Shown here one piece after another: positions 61,663-64,000 of a stretch of 64,000 bases of DNA (positions are counted from its first letter, which is position 1; every line of letters starts with the position of its first letter). The translations under genes were made by a program, and so were the position numbers. The stretch is from NCBI GenBank assembly GCA_963664945.1, contig OY761822.1, positions 558,001 to 622,000 of the forward strand, in the 5' to 3' direction. The stretch is from UBA6522 sp963664945 (GTDB lineage Bacteria; Pseudomonadota; Gammaproteobacteria; Steroidobacterales; Rariloculaceae). The notes under the pieces were generated by a model. The model had not been told where the DNA came from. It did not search any database and saw only the letters and a program-made list of their open reading frames with translations.

Positions 61663-63189
61663 ATGAACGTACCGGTCGCGGTAGCGTCGTCCTCGCAACT
61701 CGCCGCCGATGCCGGTGCGGCGGTTGCCGAGCGCGGCGGAAACGCCGTGGACACCGCGATCACCGCTGCGCTGGCTTCCATGAACACCGAACCCGGCGTC
61801 TGCGGGCTGGGCGGCGGAGGGTTCGTGACCGTCTGGCCGCCGGGCCGTGCGGCCGTCGTGATCGACGGCTATGCCGCCTCGCCCGGTCTGGGCCTTCCGG
61901 GTGAGAGGCTGGGGACGGGAGGCGTCGAGGTCTTCGTCGATTACGGCGGCGGCGTGCGAACCGTGGTCGGTCCGGGCTCCGTAGCCACACCCGGCAGCGT
62001 CGCGGCCCTGGGCCGGGCATCGGAGCAGTTCGGCGCGTTGCCCTGGGCCGATCTGTTCGGTCCGGTCGTCGGGGCGGTAGAAGGCGGCTTTCCCTTGCCC
62101 GGGGCCTGCCGTCACTATCTGCAAGTGTCCGGAGATTGCGTATTCGGACAGGACCGCGACGGATGGGATTGCCTGCACGATCGGGACGGACACCTGAAAC
62201 CGGCGGGCGCGACGATTCTGGTCCCGCACCTGGCCGATAGCCTGCGCAGACTGGCGCAACACGGGCCGCAGGAATTCTATTGCGGCAAACTTGGCCATCG
62301 AATCGCCGACCATGTGCAGACCCGTGGCGGCGTGCTGACCCGGCAGGATCTGGCCGAATACCGGGCGAAGGTCAGGGAACCCCTCGTCACGCACGTGAGC
62401 CGCTGGCAGGTGGCCACGAATCCGTCGCCCGCGCTTGGCGGCGTGATACTGACGGCCATGCTGACACTCATGGCCGGCGGGTATCCGGCCTTGCCGTCCG
62501 ATCCCGTGGCCCGGCAGATCGCGGTGCAGAAGCTGGTGCTGGGCTTTCGCCATCGACAGATTGGAGACACGCGTACCGTCGAACGCGACATGGACCGGTT
62601 GATGGCCAGCGTGACTCGCCACGACCTTCACTCCCTCGACGCGCCTTCCACCGTGCAGACGTCCGCGGTGGACGGCACCGGCCTGGGCTGTTCGATCACC
62701 ATGTCGACGGGATACGGCTCGGGGCTCATGCCGCCGGGCACAGGCATCTGGTTGAACAATTGCCTCGGCGAACGTGAACTGATCCCCGAAGCGTCAACGG
62801 GGCCGGCGCCCGGTTCAAGGCTGCCCTCCAACATGGCGCCGACCGTCGCCCGGGACGACCGGGGTCACACGCTCGCCATCGGCTCGCCGGGGGCGGACCG
62901 GATCACGACCGCTCTTGCGCAGGTTCTCGACCAGCATCTGCTCCGCGGCAAGTCGCTCGCTGAATCCATCGGCGCCCCGAGGCTTCATCTGGAATACGCC
63001 GGCGATTCACCCCGCCTGGCCCACGAGCCGATCGGTGACTTGCCGGACAATACCCCCGATCTGCGCGCCTACGGCCCGCACTCGATGTATTTCGGCGGCG
63101 TTGCCGCCGCGAAGGCCGACTCCGCCGGGCAGGTCCAGGCCGCGGCCGACCCGCGGCGCGCCGGCGGCACGCGCGTCGTCACCGCGTGA
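61663..63189 (+). CDS. Gamma-glutamyltransferase-family protein (Ggt-like)
   Basis: 508 residues, slightly shorter than typical Ggt. The start MNVPVAVASSSQLAADAGAA has no signal peptide, so it is probably cytoplasmic. It has GGNAVDTAITAALASMNTEP (the family's GGNAVDAAVA), GLGGGGFVTVW, VVGPGSVATPGSVAALGRA and LPSNMAPTVARDDRGHTLAI. The autocatalytic site, usually TTHxSVVD, reads TVQTSAVDGTGLGC, so the Thr nucleophile seems kept while the following residues differ. The ending SPGADRITTALAQVLDQHLL corresponds to the oxyanion segment. It may be a Ggt paralogue with another substrate (for example a gamma-glutamyl amide or amino ester). It follows fghA by three bases. Confidence 0.85.
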   Translation: MNVPVAVASSSQLAADAGAAVAERGGNAVDTAITAALASMNTEPGVCGLGGGGFVTVWPPGRAAVVIDGYAASPGLGLPGERLGTGGVEVFVDYGGGVRTVVGPGSVATPGSVAALGRASEQFGALPWADLFGPVVGAVEGGFPLPGACRHYLQVSGDCVFGQDRDGWDCLHDRDGHLKPAGATILVPHLADSLRRLAQHGPQEFYCGKLGHRIADHVQTRGGVLTRQDLAEYRAKVREPLVTHVSRWQVATNPSPALGGVILTAMLTLMAGGYPALPSDPVARQIAVQKLVLGFRHRQIGDTRTVERDMDRLMASVTRHDLHSLDAPSTVQTSAVDGTGLGCSITMSTGYGSGLMPPGTGIWLNNCLGERELIPEASTGPAPGSRLPSNMAPTVARDDRGHTLAIGSPGADRITTALAQVLDQHLLRGKSLAESIGAPRLHLEYAGDSPRLAHEPIGDLPDNTPDLRAYGPHSMYFGGVAAAKADSAGQVQAAADPRRAGGTRVVTA

Positions 63190-63199
63190 CCCGTCCCGC

Positions 63200-63907
63200 A
63201 TGGCCATGACGGAAAAACGCATCGCAAGCCCGCCGTTTCCGGTGACGCCCCCGGAAGACCCGGTTCGCCTGGCACATGACTGGCTGGCCGACGCCATGGA
63301 GCGCTCGGGGCAGCGGCATCCGAATGCCTTCAGCCTGGCCACGGCCGATGCCGCCGGGCGGCCCTCCGCGCGAATGGTATTGTTGAAGGACCTGTCGCTG
63401 ACGCGCGGTTATGCGGTATTCCATACAAACTACCGGTCCAGGAAAGGCGCGGAACTCGACTGCCGGGCCCAGGCGGCCGCCGTGTTCCACTGGGACAGTC
63501 TTGGGCGGCAGATTCGCCTGGAGGGTCCGGCGGTGCGCTGCCCGGCCGGGGAGAGCGACGCCTACTTTGCCACGCGCCCTTGGCAAAGCCGGCTCAACGC
63601 ATGGGTCAGCGACCAGAGCCATCCTCTCGACGACCCCGCCGAGCTTGCGGAGCGGGCCGCGCGCATGGCAGAGAAATTCAGCCTTCCCGACCCCGCCGGA
63701 ACGGCTTCGCCGACGGAATCCGCCGAAGCGGCCCTGGCGCGGCCTGATTTCTGGGGCGGTTATCGGCTATGGTTTGCCGCCGTGGAATTCTGGACGGAAG
63801 GAACGGACCGGTTTCATGACCGGGTGCGCTATGAACGAACGCTTGCGCCGGAGGGTTACGACGATTTCTCGGCAGGGTCGTGGAGCTGGCAGCGGCTGCA
63901 ACCCTGA
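63200..63907 (+). CDS. pdxH: Pyridoxamine/pyridoxine 5'-phosphate oxidase
   Basis: 235 residues starting MAMTEKRIASPPFPVTPPED, ten bases after the ggt-like stop. Signature segments are ADAAGRPSARMVLLKDLSLT (FMN binding), FHTNYRSRKGAELDCRAQAA, FHWDSLGRQIRLEGPAVRCP, ARPDFWGGYRLWFAAVEFWT and FHDRVRYER. It oxidises pyridoxine or pyridoxamine 5'-phosphate to PLP with FMN. It is transcribed with fghA and ggt, and the complete C-terminus is present (SWQRLQP). The frame extends upstream but the ATG at 63200 fits the family. Confidence 0.94.
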   Translation: MAMTEKRIASPPFPVTPPEDPVRLAHDWLADAMERSGQRHPNAFSLATADAAGRPSARMVLLKDLSLTRGYAVFHTNYRSRKGAELDCRAQAAAVFHWDSLGRQIRLEGPAVRCPAGESDAYFATRPWQSRLNAWVSDQSHPLDDPAELAERAARMAEKFSLPDPAGTASPTESAEAALARPDFWGGYRLWFAAVEFWTEGTDRFHDRVRYERTLAPEGYDDFSAGSWSWQRLQP

Positions 63908-63910
63908 TCC

Positions 63911-64000
63911 ATGGACCTGGATGATTCCATGATTGCCCGCAGCGAATACAGGTTGGGACCTGCAGGCTGGCTTCTGGCGGCAACCGCCTGCCTGCTTGCC
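63911..64000 (+). CDS. Start of a protein with N-terminal hydrophobic segment, cut by window end
   Basis: An ATG four bases after pdxH begins MDLDDSMIARSEYRLGPAGW followed by LLAATACLLA at the window edge. The hydrophobic stretch suggests a signal peptide or first membrane helix. Too little is present to name it; the close spacing puts it in the same transcription unit. Confidence 0.4.
   Translation, partial: MDLDDSMIARSEYRLGPAGWLLAATACLLA

Noticed and set aside
1..64000. CRISPR arrays, tRNA and rRNA genes
   Set aside because: No regularly spaced 25-40-bp repeats with unique spacers, no cas-like genes and no recognisable tRNA or rRNA sequence were seen. The 10-bp tandem arrays have no spacers.

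Overview
The window is GC-rich bacterial DNA, probably from a gammaproteobacterium. The clues are an 850-residue-class TonB-dependent receptor, S-formylglutathione hydrolase, PdxH, a TPR-sulfotransferase and two sodium:solute symporters. Its very high load of insertion sequences and toxin-antitoxin pairs is typical of marine or host-associated lineages; this placement is an inference and no rRNA or marker gene is present.

Left part (1-9.8 kb) is a scrap zone. It holds a partial DUF6431-type transposon protein, the tail of an IS66 transposase followed by a DruA-like (DUF4338) gene, two tyrosine recombinases, an ssb gene cut off at a 10-bp repeat array next to an integrase, several small orphan genes including a five-fold zinc-ribbon protein, and an IS110 remnant.

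Middle part (10-36 kb) is a defence island. In order it has a small P-loop NTPase, a FitA/PIN toxin-antitoxin pair, and an overlapping four-gene operon (DUF499 ATPase, small accessory protein, DUF1156 DNA methyltransferase, PLD-SNF2 helicase). ParDE and a 1297-residue STAND/NACHT-like ATPase follow. The operon has been hit twice by the same 2.45-kb insertion sequence, once in the accessory gene and once in the helicase. A third copy lies downstream of the STAND gene. Each insertion leaves an 8-bp duplication ending CTAGCC, and removing the element restores an open frame in both operon genes. The transposase is a fusion of a DruA-like (DUF4338) domain to a Tn5/IS4-type DDE domain. A second mobile element here, an IS66-type element, carries a free-standing DruA-like gene overlapping tnpC, so the same domain is tied to two unrelated transposase types in one window.

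Right edge of the island (36-46 kb) contains two translationally coupled DUF4102-type integrases. The first is split by a complete recombinase-in-trio (RIT) element with 26-bp inverted repeats and a 6-bp duplication. Upstream lies a 10-bp tandem repeat array that is itself split by the complete IS66-type element (8-bp duplication). A similar 10-bp array lies upstream of the integrase at 3.7-5.0 kb, so these arrays may be integrase arm or attachment sites.

The last part (46-64 kb) looks like ordinary chromosome. It encodes a LacI-family regulator, two SnoaL-like two-domain proteins, an SSS symporter next to a Tat-signal remnant and a TPR-sulfotransferase, a TonB-dependent receptor, an alpha/beta hydrolase overlapping a second SSS symporter, and a divergent fghA-ggt-like-pdxH series. 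The LacI regulator, receptor and symporters suggest regulated uptake of an organic nutrient. A shared palindromic motif upstream of the receptor and the second symporter is a candidate operator.
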